Part shown: positions 45,081-57,725 of the stretch, one piece after another
Layout: each line of letters opens with the position of its first letter
Numbering within the stretch: position 1 is the stretch's first letter
Source of the DNA: Rhea pennata
Lineage: Eukaryota; Chordata; Aves; Rheiformes; Rheidae
Direction of reading: 5' to 3'
Assembly: GCF_028389875.1 (NCBI RefSeq)
Contig: NC_084673.1
Span: 14,979,501 to 15,043,500 of the forward strand
DNA length: 64,000 nucleotides
Made by a program: the position numbers and the translations under genes
The notes under the pieces: generated by a model
Database searches by the model: none
Told to the model about the DNA's origin: nothing
What the model saw: the letters and a program-made list of their open reading frames with translations, nothing else

Positions 45081-47010
45081 CTTTTCAAAGGGTTACTCAC
45101 TATCAAGCAGTAAATATCTAGTTTTGATGCTACTGCACTGAAATGCCTGACATTGTTGGTGTAGTAAGTCCATACCCTGTAAGATTATTTGATCACAGGC
45201 TCCCTGAAGATTTGTTTTGTTGTTTTCTGTACTCAGAAACCCCATTGGAATTTCTTTAAGCTTTAGCCTGTCAGTGTAAGCATGGTCTAAAATGAAATAC
45301 ATTTGATTCCTAATAATGGAGGGCCCTTTCCATACTTCAAGGATTGGGTCATTCAAATTATTTTTGAACACACAAGGCCATGCAAGCGGTATTTGTTTTC
45401 TAGTTTTTGCATTGGTAACATTAGACAAGGATGTTGGAGTTTCTGTAATTGCAAAAAAAAAAAAAATTGCAAAAAACCCCCGTATGTCACACATCTGTGA
45501 CATATGAATATCTATATCAAAACGCTGAGCATTTGGTAATATTTCCTTGCATACGTAGTCCTGCAGAGCCGCCGTCGGGGTGCCGTCGAAGGAGCGCCTT
45601 GCGCTCGAGTTCGTGGTGCTCGGGGCTCGGAGGCGTTCCCTTTGTCTTCCTGCTCTCGCCGCTTGGACCCGCCGCGTGGAGGGGGCGTCCGAAATCCTCC
45701 GTTTCATCCGCTGTTCTTATTCCTGGGTTGGTTGGTTCGAACTTCACAGGGTGCTGGAAGGATGTTTTCTTGGTTGCAGCACCACTCCTGTTTGACTGGA
45801 AGCAGGAAGAGAGCGCGTGTGAGCTTTTCAGTCTGCATCAGAAGTGAATCTTGGTCCCTGATCCCAGAAGGTAGATCAGCCTTAATTTCAAGTGAAAGTC
45901 CTGCATCCTCAAATAACTTCTCATGTCAGTTAGAAGTTCAATATTCTTTCGAGTTCAAGAGATATAGAAGTGCAGAATCTTCAGTTGAGGGCAAGCGTGA
46001 AGCATGCGAGGGAAAACATAGACATTTTTTTCTGATGCCTCTTTCCCCTCCCCTTCAGGGCTCCTAAAGTCTGTCAGCTGTAATGGAGCGATTTGATTAC
46101 TTTGTAGTGTTAAACCAAAAGAATAAATCTAAGTGCCTTGGGAATGGGGAACGAATCCAGCAATCAGAAGCAAACAAGTTAATAAACGTGAAGCCTTTCC
46201 GCACGGCGCCGCTGCAGAAGTGCTGCTGCAGAAAGGCTTGGGGGCAGCCGTGGCTATTGGACCAGTCAATTAGCGTAAGTGCGTTCACTATGCACAGCGC
46301 CATTAGCTGCGTGCTGCAGGTGCTCTCCGTGTTTTGAAGGAGAAGTGCATGTCTCCTGTTGGTTATAAATTATGAAAATCTTGCATGTTCCCGCCTTGCT
46401 TCTCTGTCACTCTATGTATGTGTTTATACGTGGAAAAAGCTTGACTTGGGCAGTCCTTTCTTTAAAATCCTTCTGGCTGTACACGTCTTCTCCAAACTCT
46501 TCTTTTTTTTTTTTTTTTCTCCTCTCCACTAAACTTACTCCCCAAATAACTAGCCAGATGCAGAGCGTTTGAATGACTGTCCACAGAGATGGTCTGAAAT
46601 CCCAGTTAGCCACTCTCAATAGCTTTTTCGTGCTCACATGCCATGCTACATAGAGTCTGGAAACATTTCTAAGGATAACGTGCGTAGAAATGTTGTGAGC
46701 TACGGCAATGCACAACATCAAGTGCTGTAGCGTAGGAAACCCCCAGTACTTGTCTGCATGGATCTGATTTTGGATGTTGTTACTTTGTGAAGCTAAGGCG
46801 TGAATTAATTGTTGGAAGTCTTATGTAAGCCCATAGTTTTAATTTTATCATATCTAAGAATGGCAGCAATGGTGAACTACAGGATAAGTGACTGGTACTG
46901 GCTGCCTGCCAGTCCTCCTTTTGGAGCATCTATATTGGTAACAACTGTGTGTCTAATATTTCCTAATTTAAAGAGGTCGCCCACTTTTCAGCCTTCCCCC
47001 AATCCATAGG
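45081..47010. other. Noncoding stretch with small GC patch
   Basis: A CpG-rich patch lies at 45560-45690. An inverted repeat, TATGTCAC at 45483-45490 and GTGACATA at 45497-45504, is separated by 6 bp. A T-run lies at 46501-46519. The minus frame at 45093-45707 has no recognisable domain. About 46240-46330 looks complex and could be conserved (GTCAATTAGCG near 46265). Confidence 0.35.
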
Positions 47011-47510
47011 CTGTCCCTCTGCCGGTGGTCACACTGGCAGCAGAAGCAGGTCTAGGCCTTCGTACCAGTGCCGCTGAACGGTTTGCCACCTGCCCCCGAA
47101 ACGTGGTGAAGCAGAGCGTTGCGCTTTGCACGGGACTTGCGGCTCGATTCGCTGAGGTTGCCCCGCTGTCGTGTGTTTGCCCTGCCTGCGGGCTTGGGTG
47201 GCATCTCTTTCCAGGGCAGACCTGCTCACGGGTAGGACAAGTTAAGCAGTAGCACCCAGTGGGCATTTGCTTTCTGAAGGCAGCTCCGTGGCCGTAGCGC
47301 GTGGTGTTTGTCCGGACGCGGGCGAGGAGGTTTTCTTCTTGTACTCCTGCTTTCACACCTTTGTTGTCATTGCTCTGCTGGAGGAATTGGCCTCTCTTAG
47401 CAGAAGTTCGGCAGTGCTCCGGGAAGCCGGCCCCGAGTCGCCCTGCACAGGCGCAGGGAGGCTGTTACGGAGGGCTGGCACCGTGCGGGCTGCGAACCTT
47501 TGATTGCCCC
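47011..47510. other. Moderately CpG-rich region
   Basis: GC-rich with scattered CpG, weaker than the other islands. Stop-poor overlapping frames are present without domains. Confidence 0.35.
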
Positions 47511-48544
47511 GTGGTCACTGGCGCTTGTTGGTTTGCCTTATTTTATTAGGAGGATTTTTCTTTGGGCAAGCTTGGTGCTTGGGCAGCCCAGCTACTGAAC
47601 AGCCGACCAAAGCATGCAACTGCTTTTTCGCATGCAGCTGCAATACGGGCTGGCTGGCGTTGAGCCGGCACTCACGCTGGGCCAGAAGTCAAGGTTTGTC
47701 TGCACGGTTATCCTAGCTGTGTAAATGCAAAAATAGTAAAGACAGCTTTCACCTAACTTACTGCCCACAGGATAGCTATGATTGCATGAGAAAAGTCTGT
47801 GCTGCAAAATGTGCTTAAAACACTAAGTAAATACTGTAGCACATGACCCACCTGGAGCAGCAGAAGTGCCCGCAGCGGCTGCCAGCCTCACCTGGGCCAG
47901 GCGCGGGGCCCCTGTGCCTCCGTGTGCCATGCTGCTGGCTCCAGAGATCAAGGGAGCTGCTAATAAAACGTCTTCCTAAATCTCCTTAACAGAAATTTGG
48001 GGTGTAACACTGAGTTTAGATTCTGCCAACCTTCAGAGACAGTCGTGTCCTGTTTTACAGCTGGCTCTGAAGCATTGTGGCTTCTCCAAAGGAAGGAGAT
48101 GTAATTCAGTGTATATAAAGGCAGAAAGGAAAGAAAAAGATTCTTTGGTTCTCTTTGAGAGCTTTTTCACATGTAGAAAAAATGAGTCACTCTACATTTC
48201 ATTACTGAATAGGAGCTGATTTACAAGTGTGCATGTGCTAAGATGAATGTATATGGATGAACTCTTACAGTTTCCTCCATGACCACATTGTAAATGGGCT
48301 TCAGTCAGTTTGATGTAATTCATGCTGCGACACTGTGCTGTCTTTTGAAATGGGACCATCATCCTTCTTATGATCGCCTGAAGACTGGAAGGCTGATTAA
48401 CATGGGAATTCTTGATTAGCTTTAGTTTGGCTAGTCCAGGAAAATATAGTTCCTGAATTACACAAAGAAAGACTCTTCAAACACAGATCCAAAGCTGTGT
48501 ACTAGAGATCCTGTTGGTGGGTGCGGTGACTATGAATAATATTT
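47511..48544. other. Noncoding stretch
   Basis: Nothing is recognised. Confidence 0.4.
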
Positions 48545-48700
48545 ACTTGATGCTTTTCATTTCCAAAGTACTTTACACCGAACAAACATTTCATCTTCAT
48601 AGAAGATGTGAGTTAGGTGAAATGAGTTTCACTGTCTCTATTTTACTAATGGCAAAAAAATTAAAGTAGCTTGCTCGTGGTTGCAAAGAAGGCCAATTCC
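48545..48700 (-). mobile_element. MIR/L2-like remnant, antisense
   Basis: 'tgcttttcatttccaaagta', then 'ctttacaccgaacaaacatt', 'tcatcttcatag', 'tctctattttactaatggca', 'aattaaagtagcttgctcg' and 'tggttgca' follow in order the antisense L2/MIR tail ('gcgcttttcatctccaaagc', then 'gctttacaaacatta', 'ccccattttacagatggg', 'gttaagtgacttgcccaagg', 'tcaca'). This is the clearest copy of the class in the window. Confidence 0.75.
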
Positions 48701-49224
48701 GTAACTGTGTAATTTCTGGTTTCTGTTTCTATGTCCAGGCTGATGTCTCTTTGTAAGAAGAAGCAGTGAGAGAGTCTTTTGAGTAAGGAAATCATGAAGA
48801 ATTCAGTGAGGCAACTGAGCAGATGACCACAGCAGCACCTCTGGCATTTACAGAGGTGTTTTGCTGAACTGCTGTGCAGTTTTCCTCCTCTGGTAGTACA
48901 GTTTCTCATTCAGCCTTATGGCTGTATCATTACAGATTCCTGGTGGAGTTTAAGAACACCCATAGACCTTTTCTTAGGCTGATACAGTAGTTCTGTTTAA
49001 CTACTGGTCCAGTTGGACCAATGGAGGCATAAGCATATGCAAAGATTTCTGAAGAGTAAAAGAATTTCTGCTGGAGTACATATGATGAAGTGCATAAATG
49101 GTTTTATCCAACCCAGTGACTCCTTGAGATGTTCCTTTGGAGTTGGACTAGAATGTGCTTAAATGAGATTCTTGAATTTCAAACATTGAAGCGGTCTGAT
49201 CATTACAGACAAATATTTGCTTAC
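48701..49224. other. Noncoding stretch
   Basis: Nothing is recognised. Confidence 0.4.
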
Positions 49225-49294
49225 TTTTGACTTGGATAGGGCCACTAGTGGAGTTAAGTATATGCTGAAGTGCAGTGCTGAATCAGGGCCTTAG
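49225..49294. mobile_element. Palindromic MITE remnant
   Basis: 'gagttaagtatatgctgaag', then 'tgcagtgctgaatcagggcc' at 49251-49290 matches the right half of the palindrome family ('gttaagcatgtgcttaagtg', then 'ctttgctgaatcagggcc'). A weak left half containing 'tttgacttggatagggcc' precedes it. Confidence 0.65.
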
Positions 49295-51500
49295 TTAACA
49301 GCAAAGGCTGTGTCACCACGAACTGCAAGTCAGTGGAGTGTCTGTTGAGGGCCCAAAGGTAGTTTTTGGTTTTAGAGAGCTTCCGATCAAGATGAGTCAG
49401 TGGACAAGTCATCACATCTGAGAAAGTCCTTATCTGAGGAGGCATCTGAGCTTTTGAAAGAGGAGCGTCCTTCATAGCCCTGTACAAGCGATGCACACCC
49501 TCGCTCAGCTCGTGCGACATGCTGAGAGTCAGGGACAACCTCACCAGGGCAGGAGAGCCTTCCCAGCAGGGCGTCCCTCGGTGCTTGGGAGGGCCGGGGC
49601 TTTCCAGTCCTTCCAGTCCCACGACAACGCTGAAACACAAGATTGCCCTTGCCTGAAGCTGGAGCCTGCTTGGGGGTGGCAGCTGGAGAAGCCACTTTAT
49701 TTAGTCTAGATTTGACTATGAATTCAGTCTCCTGTTTCAAGTGGAGTAACGATTTCTGCACTGTGGTGAGGAATCACTCGGTGAGAGCAGGAAGGCAGGA
49801 GAGCAGAGCAATGCAGCCCTGCTCTCGCTGTAAGGCCATGGTTCAAAATGTTTAATTAGTTGTTTCGAAACGGTGGCTCTTCTCCTTTGAGAAAGGAATG
49901 ATGTATCAGCAAAAGCTGGCCAAATTGATGTAGCAAATCAATTCTATGGTAATCCATTTATTTAAACTTTGGTACTTAATTTTATAAGCTCAAGTGTTCC
50001 TGTGCTCCCGTTCATTAGCTGGTATTCTTTTACGCTGTTGCTTGGAGGTTTGTACTGCAGATAGCAAAATGGCCAGCACATGCCACTTTAGACTGCCTCT
50101 AAATGTGATTCAAGCAGGTCTGCAATAATACTGCTAAAAGAAGAGCTATTTAACAGCATTATTAATGGGCAAAGAGTTCAGGCAGGATTATGAAAAAGTA
50201 AATTTTTATTAAGAGTGGAGGAGCTAGAAGAATGGAGTGATTGCCCCGAGTCCTCTGGGCCCTCAAGCAATCAATTTCCCTTTCTAGTATTCAGTTACTT
50301 GCTAATTGTATTGATTTTTATCAAATATGTGTACAAATCAATTTTATATTTTAGTGCTGTTAAAAGCTTCCTTCCGTCCTTGCAGGGTTTCGGATCCTTC
50401 TCATTGTCTTCTTTCTTTATTTTTAATGCTTTTTATCCTGATGCATATTTGCTTTATGTTGTGACTTTGTTTGTCTATTTAACTGGGTAGGGATTTTACA
50501 TAGTTGCTTGGGGTTGCAGCAGATAAGTAGAGCTCACTTGGACAGAAAACTCTGTCAACACAGGGGAACTGTCTGCTTAAGTAAAAATTGCAGGAAAGGG
50601 ATGTGTTGTGTCATAAAATGGGTGGATACAGATGGCTGCGTCGTGTGGCCCCCCAGCGCGCAGGAAGCGCTGCTAGCCCGGGAGCTGAATCATCTTGCAG
50701 AAGGACTGTGACCAGGGCTGAAGAGCGGGAGACGCCGGGCACGCTGTTACTGAACGCACATGAAGTCAGGGTGACAAAAATCAAACTCCTGGAATAACGC
50801 CGGCTGTTCTATCAGTACCGACTTCATTGTTCCTGCAGACTGAGCGGCTCGTGCACTTAAAGCACGACGGAGACGTCTCGAAGCCAAGTAAATACTTGAG
50901 CTCTGAACGAAATAAAACAACGTTCTCCATTTGTGTTTGTTTATGCCCGTGGCGGTTTAAATTGTTCCTGTCAAACGTACCTATTTTCTAAGATAGCGCA
51001 GGCTCTCGCTCCCTTTGCAATGCAAGTTGCACGGGTTTGGGTTGAGGAGAGCGTCTCTGGCTTTCGGTGCAAGCCGGAGGAACTGGCGCTCGTAATTGAA
51101 ACGTTTGGTGCACGCCTGGCGCTGTCAGCGGCTGGGTGATCGCCTTTGAACTTTTAATGGTGTGAGCAGCAGTCATGAGAACCAGCAGAGGAAGAGCTCC
51201 GCTGTTTCGCTTGCCACTGACTTTAATATTATACTGCACAGTTTATGACACTGTTTTTTCTGCTCTTATTGTCTAGACACTTAGAAAAATACTCCTATCC
51301 TTTTTCTTCAGGAGGTAGGAATTGCGCTAGCAAGTGTCCAGGTAGATACGTGTATCTGATAAAAATACGCTTTTTCTTAAAAATGTCCAATTTAATGATA
51401 GGAACTTAAAGCGTATGATATTGATCACTTTTATTTTGCCTTTTTTTGTTCTCTTCCGTGGTTCCATTGATGGTTCTTTGTCTTCAGCAACACCAGCTGA
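49295..51500. other. Noncoding stretch
   Basis: The open frames at 49254-49761 overlap the repeat remnant or each other. AT-rich single-copy-looking DNA lies at 49900-50190. No gene is recognised. Confidence 0.4.
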
Positions 51501-52215
51501 GAAACGCGGTGGCACCCTGCGTGGCCGCTCGCAGGGTCGGTGGTGCTGTGGCACAGGGAGACGCATCCAGCCCCTCCCACCCACTGCCCCGTCTCACCAG
51601 TTTAGGTGGCCCGGAGGGTTCGCTGCCCTGTTCTCCCCGGCACGGCGAAGCCTGCAGCTTGCGGTACCCACCTCGGAGAGGAGCAGGCACCGTTCCTCCG
51701 TGGACCCTCAGGGCTGCTGTGCTGCCTGGTGCCACGACAGCTTTTCTTGCTACTGGGTGTTCGATGTTTTCCCATGCAGTGCAGGCACCTCTACCGTAAC
51801 CATCAGGACGCTACTTTAAAAGCAGGTTCCGAGAAACCAGCCCTTGCTGGCCTCGATCGCCGCACGCGGCGGGAGCCGCCGCGCGGTCCCGCTGGCGCGC
51901 GGGTGGACGTGTCGCGCGCGTAGGGCCAGCGCGGCCGCTGGCGAGGGCCCGGCGGGAGGGGAGCCCGCGCTGGCGTCGCCTCCGGCTTTGCATAATCTCG
52001 CAAGCTCTGCGAGCCCGTTTTTGTCATTGGGTTTACGCAGCGCCCCTTGTCCGAGGAATCGCGGGCCGCGGGTCACTGCGACCCCGGGAAGACAAGCGCA
52101 CCGGCTCTGCTGGAGGCTGTCCGCGGGCTGCTTGTCGTGCGTCTCTGACACTGTCACTGCATCGCACACTTCCTCGATCGCCGCGTTACCCTCCGAGCCT
52201 GTCTAATGGGATCCT
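51501..52215. other. CpG island
   Basis: GC-rich from about 51500, with the CpG-dense core at 51840-51970. Frames remain open in up to five registers, as expected from composition. A candidate promoter or orphan island. Confidence 0.55.
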
Positions 52216-54690
52216 CCGTTGCTGATTCCGGCTTACCCTGACCTACTTCTTTCTCGTGTCCCGGCAAGCTGTCAGGAGCTATCAGAGCACTGGGAGCTGA
52301 AATAAACACTCACCGAGGGGAAAAGCAAGGCTGTCTCTAGTGAATGTAATTAGCTTTGTTTAACTGGCTTGTTTGCTTTGTAAATCACATCATTTTTAGT
52401 CAAAATTAAGGGATAAAAGAAATCTGTAATTAAAATCAAGTGATGCACGACCTCCTTAAAAGTCAAGGGTTTTAAAAGTTCAGTATAAAAAGTCTTTGAG
52501 GTTTTAACACGTTTGCAGTGGTCTGAATATTTTGGGGGAAGAGGGATATATTTGAGATGTTTTTTGCTTTGGGGGGGTCTTCAGGCAGGGAGCAGGCTAT
52601 TACTATTGAGTCAGTGTCTTTACTTTTCCTTGAATTTGAAGGAAGAAAACCCCACTGCTTTTCAAAATTGAGACTTGAATCTTTTCATCGAGTATTGTAA
52701 GCTTCCTGGATAACATTTTTTAATCCAAATGAAGGCTTTTAATGCTTCGTTCTGTCCCGTGGCCTTAGCATTAGTACGTTGTCCATAGTTTGAATCCCCA
52801 CTGCTGTTGGAGGCCATGCTTAAAACACGGCTTCCCTTTGCACTGTTGCGGTTTCGAGCGCTGGCACAGAAGTCGTCGTAATTTTGGCTCTGCCAGACAA
52901 GTGAAGCACTGACTTGGCAAGCCATCCCTGGGCTGAATTTGAAAGTCCTTATAGTGTTTTTATCAGACAGTATGTTACATCTTTCAGGTACTTCAATGTG
53001 TTTCATTGTGTGGTGCAAATGTCTTTAACAATGGATGTTCTTGCTCTTGTCAGCACTGGGTCTAATCCTCTTGCTGTTGAAAATGATAAAAGTCCTATGA
53101 ATTCCTAATATGTCTTATCAAATCTGGCTAAAATATAAAACATCTGACCCCAAATTCTGGTTCTTCTTCAGCAGAAATACGTTTCTTCCTTGAATCATGC
53201 ATACATATTGATAGATCCTCCTGAATGCATGGGTTATAGAAATATGCTTGTGCTGAGCTGCAGCTTGAACAGAAAAGGATTAAGGAATCAGAGAAATAAA
53301 TGTGTATGGATAAACTTGCAGCATTAATGCAAGGGTAAAATGACTACCCAAGAGTATGAAAGGAATTCAAAATCTGTTTTACAACGCAGCAGTCCGTCTT
53401 CCAGGCCTTCAAAAAGAATGCAATGTTGGTCAACTCGTAGTACCCCACTGAGAATTATTTATGGTAATAATTTCATTGAGGAGCATAATGAGCAGCCTTG
53501 TTTACTCGATGACTTCTGACTAACTCACCAATTTACTGATCACTGCAAGATCTCGGAGAAGGGAGGGAGAAATGCTCCGTCTTCAGTGTGTGGTCTTGCG
53601 CTCCACCGGGCTGTGCGTGGGACAGGGCAGCTTGGGGGATGTCGCAGAGAATTCTTATCAAAAGAAACATGCTGGGAGACTTTAATAGTTTTACAAAATC
53701 AAATTGAAACAGAAGTAGCAGGTAAGTAAGGTAAACCAGCACTAATCATCTGAAGTCAGGTACATTAAGTTTTCTGATTTACAGTAGCAGGGGATCAGGC
53801 AAAGAAAGTTGGGACATCCCAGTTGAAGAATTCACGTATCTTAAAATGTCCCCACTGAATGGAGAGCAGAGGAATTTAAGTATAAGAAGTTTAGAAACTT
53901 TGCTCACATTCTGCTACTTTGCTGCATCCTCATTCTCCCTTGTGGATTGAGATTGGAAGTATTTTTGGCATCTGTAGCTGAGGTGTATAGAGTGGGAAGA
54001 ATAAAAGTACTTCTCCTAGGTCACCACTCTGGAGAAGGTGGTTGAGGTGGATATAGTGGAGCTTTAACCATGGGCATGGAAGCAGACATGACAGATAATG
54101 GGTTCTTTACCCTGGGAGTGGGGATAGACTTTCCTAATCTGATCCAGTGTGAACAGCAAGAACAACTTTGTGATCTTAATACCCTAGCAGGAAAGTGAGG
54201 GGTAGAGCAGCGAGATAACTGTGGAGTTACGGCTGAATTCTCAGTTGTATCCTTTATGTATTGGATGTGACTTGCTGCAGCGGAGAACTGAGCTAGGGGG
54301 AGAAAAAGAAAAAAAGGGGAATTCTGTACTGTGGGAAAATGGGAATTTAGTGTGTTTAGCTACTAATGTGATTAATAGATGTGTGCCTATCACCACTGTG
54401 ATAGTGCTACAGTACCTCCATTCATCTTGTCTGGCCGCCGAGGGAGGGGAGCGCGGGAGCCTGCTTCGCTCTGAGGGCACGCTTTGCTCTTGGTGTAAAC
54501 CTGGAGCAATTCTGCTCAACGGTGTCTGTCCCTGCCTCTCCCGCTGCGCCCAGAAAGCACCCAGCATCTTTTGGGCACCGCTGTCATCTCAATAATAAAC
54601 ACTAAATTCCGAGCTGCTCCTTCTGGGCTGAGGTTGGTTTGTTAAATGATGCTTTGCTTGGAGGACACAGAAAGGGGCAAACGTTCAGTA
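52216..54690. other. AT-rich noncoding stretch
   Basis: Nothing is recognised. A minor CpG-containing spot lies at 54435-54480. Confidence 0.4.
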
Positions 54691-55480
54691 AGACTTGAGT
54701 CATTTAACTTAAATCAACCTCCTCCTACCCACTATTGACATATCCAGAGAACCAATGAGGCATGTTTAATTACACATGCACGGAGTTTACAATTAGTCTG
54801 CAGACAGTGATTTTTTCTTCTTCTGATGCAGCAAGGAAAGATTTGATCCTGCAAGAGGTCTTATTAGCTGTAATATGATAAGGTTGGGTTTTTTCATTTT
54901 AAATGTAAGTGGAATGTTTTTATCTTCTAGGTCAAATGATTTAATCTGATGCTCTAATGTTACACGGTTTAGCAATCCTTCTGCTCCCCTTCTGCTTGTA
55001 GTAAGTGACAGAAGTATGGCTTCTTGCTTGATAAATGGGTTAACAGTATTCACAAGGCAGGTAATAGAAATCCATATTAATAGGTGGAAATTGGCTCTTG
55101 ATGCCAGGCAGGAGAGTCTAATGAAAGTATTATTGTTTTAGCTTCCAGCTCCTTTGGAAGCTGAAAGCTAAATGCCTGTATTACATTCTTATTACCTATT
55201 TATCACACCGTATAGCTGAGTGGATGTTTATTAAATTACATTTGTGTTTAATGCCTGTTTGTATACTTTTCACTGAACATGTTCTCAAAGGAAATTTTCT
55301 GGCAGCTTTTCAGAAATGCACACTATTTTCCCATTCTCTTTTTATAAAGTAAAACCATTGTTGCCAGCTATCAATATACAATTGGTTTGGAAATTAAATT
55401 GTTTGCTGCAAAGCTGTAAGAACCAGCTAAACCTACTCTATTTAATTTAGAAAATAAATATTTAAAAATCTGAAAAACGC
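54691..55480. promoter_or_regulatory. Extended conserved-looking block (candidate CNE cluster)
   Basis: Nearly 800 bp of AT-rich, complex DNA without simple repeats or recognised transposons. It is dense in homeodomain cores (GTTTAATTACAC near 54768, TTTAATCTGATG near 54942) and has ACAATTAG and ATTGTTTTAG words that suit SOX or LHX factors. An inverted repeat, AGCTTCCA at 55140-55147 and TGGAAGCT at 55155-55162, lies in it. The texture is that of enhancer-type conserved noncoding DNA. Conservation was not measured. Confidence 0.35.
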
Positions 55481-56668
55481 ACTGTATCTTAGGTAGCATT
55501 GATTCTACTCTAGTCCTTAAAAATACCCAAGATCACAAGTGTTGGGCTTACCTATTTTCAGCTTTAGTTTAGCATTAAATTGCTTCATCAGGGATTTTAA
55601 ATATGACCTTCTGAATGTTTGTGATTCTTTTGAGAATATTTAAAACAGTACTGAATACCATCAAAGATAAGAAATTAGGAGCCTGTTTATCATCTCCCTA
55701 CTTGTGGTGCTTCTCCAGTTTTACATTCATATTTTCTTCTTAAGCAGCACTTTCAAGTCATTCTGTCTAGATTTTTAAAAAAGCACCAGAACAGCATAGC
55801 GCCAAATGTTCCCACGCATCTCGTACCTGGCGAGCGGCCGGATCTTGGGGGCTTCGGCAGGCTCTGGGAGGAAGAGGAGGGAGAGGGGCAGCCCGCTTGC
55901 CTCTTCCCGCCCCAGCGTCAGCCCAGCGCGCGGTCCCGCTGGGAACGGGACCTGACGCCTCCGCACGGCGCCGCGTCCCCCGGGAAGGGCTACGGCCTTT
56001 TATCAAAGGCTTCGGTAGAGCTTGTCTGCTTGACGCTTAAATTCAGTGCAATATTGAATCAATCTGTCAGTTAAATATTTGAACCCTGCTTACTTGCTTA
56101 TTAAAAAAAAAAAAAAAATCCAGAGCTGCTACTTATGTTTCAGCTCTCTGCTATGCAGATAATAGTACAAACACTGGCAGTTCTGCAGTGACCAGGTTAA
56201 TCGCTTAATCATTTTTACTAAAAGTTTGCTGCCAGCTCTTCTTTAAAGAGCTAATCTTTGTCATTAGTGGGTCCTTGACACGCATAGTGCACGTGCTTTC
56301 AAGTTACAGTGACTGAAAAACAATTCTGTGTGAAAGGATGCCGTGTTACACTCCTGTTTGATAGCAGTTTACGGTATGGATTTCACAGAACTATTCAAAA
56401 CACAGCTGTAATGGTGCTGCCTTTTCTGGAAATGATGGAGAGGCTAATAATAAATGAGTCTCCTGGAGTATATGGAGTGTATGAGAAGTAGCATTTTGGC
56501 CAAATTTGAGCAGGGTTATTCATTGGGGTTTGAAATTTCAGCTGTCTTGAACTGGCAATCTAATATTTTAAGAACCACTGCAAATGTCATTTCATTTTAT
56601 ATGTGTATATTACAAATATATAAAAGGTTTACTTTCTGTACATATAGATAAGGAATTTCTGTCTATGT
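55481..56668. other. Noncoding stretch with one GC-rich patch
   Basis: GC-rich from 55835 to 55990, an A-run at 56102-56117, otherwise AT-rich. No gene is recognised. Confidence 0.4.
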
Positions 56669-56669
56669 G

Positions 56670-56702
<33 letters not shown>
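56669..56702. repeat. TA/GA compound microsatellite
   Basis: About seven TA units are followed directly by about ten GA units. Confidence 0.95.
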
Positions 56703-56705
<3 letters not shown>

Positions 56706-57359
56706 CCCCTCATCTTTGCTAAGCAGTTTAAATGTCATGGGAATAGACTCTTTAAACTGTTATTCTTTCAGTTTTAATAATCTAAGTTCCTTTTCAGTAC
56801 TTGTACCTCTGCTTTACCTTTGTGTTTACTCAGTTTTATAAGAGACTCTATGGACTAATTAGTTTCATTTCTGCTTATGCTTGGTCTCTAATAGTTTTCA
56901 TTCTTTTGACTTTTCATATTTAGACTGATGCTTCAGTGTGTTTGCTGCAAATACTGCAGGGAATGATTTTTGTCTTTTCTGTATTTCATTAAAACACATC
57001 ACAGCATTTATTGGTTCAACATATTGCAAAACCTTTAAAAATATGGATCGGTGTGAGTCAAAATATCTCTTTAAAAAGGTGTGCGCAGCTTTCACAAATC
57101 ATGCTTATATAAACATTGCAATAGATCTTTTTTCACATGGTAAAACGATGTAACAGTATTTACAGAGCTGAAGTTTATTGAAAGATTTCCTTGATAACTT
57201 CACTGTTTTCTGCCCTGCCTTAATTTCTTTTTGTATTTTGGCATTGGTGAGGGACTGTGTTAGGTTGGTTTAGTGAAGTGCTTTGAGAGAAGACCTTGAA
57301 AGCTGGTGTTTGTGTCAGTGTTGCATTAGATTTTGCATTTTTTTAATGTTCTTACTGTC
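56703..57359. other. AT-rich noncoding stretch
   Basis: Nothing is recognised. Confidence 0.4.
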
Positions 57360-57725
57360 TTGGTGTCCGGCAGCCTGGGCCTGCCGGGGCTGTGGAGCTC
57401 TGGCGCGTAACCTTAAAGCAGCTTGTGCGACTGCAACCACGAGCAAAGCCCCGTGCGGGTTCAGGGTGTTTGGCCAGGGGGTGCACGGGAAAGCGCGGTC
57501 TGAGCCCGGCGCGGCTGCTACGGCACGCCGACCCGCAGCCGAGGGCCCTCGGGGAGGTCGGGTGCCGGCAGCGCTGGGCGGCGGAGCGGGGAGAGGAGAA
57601 AGTCGTGCGCGGGGCGCTCCGCGGCGGCGGGGGTGCCGGCTGCCCGTCGGCTGCGCCGGCGCTGGCGGAAGGTCAGCGGCCCTGCCGCGGCGGACGGACG
57701 GCCGCGGGAATGGCATGCGGAGGTC
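57360..57725. other. CpG island
   Basis: Strong CpG density at 57480-57715 between AT-rich flanks. The open frames on both strands are compositional. Confidence 0.55.

Noticed and set aside
45093-45707. 204-codon minus-strand frame
   Set aside because: It is the longest frame in non-island DNA but includes a translated homopolymer run (Ile-Phe-Phe) from an A tract, has no domain, and lacks supporting splice signals.
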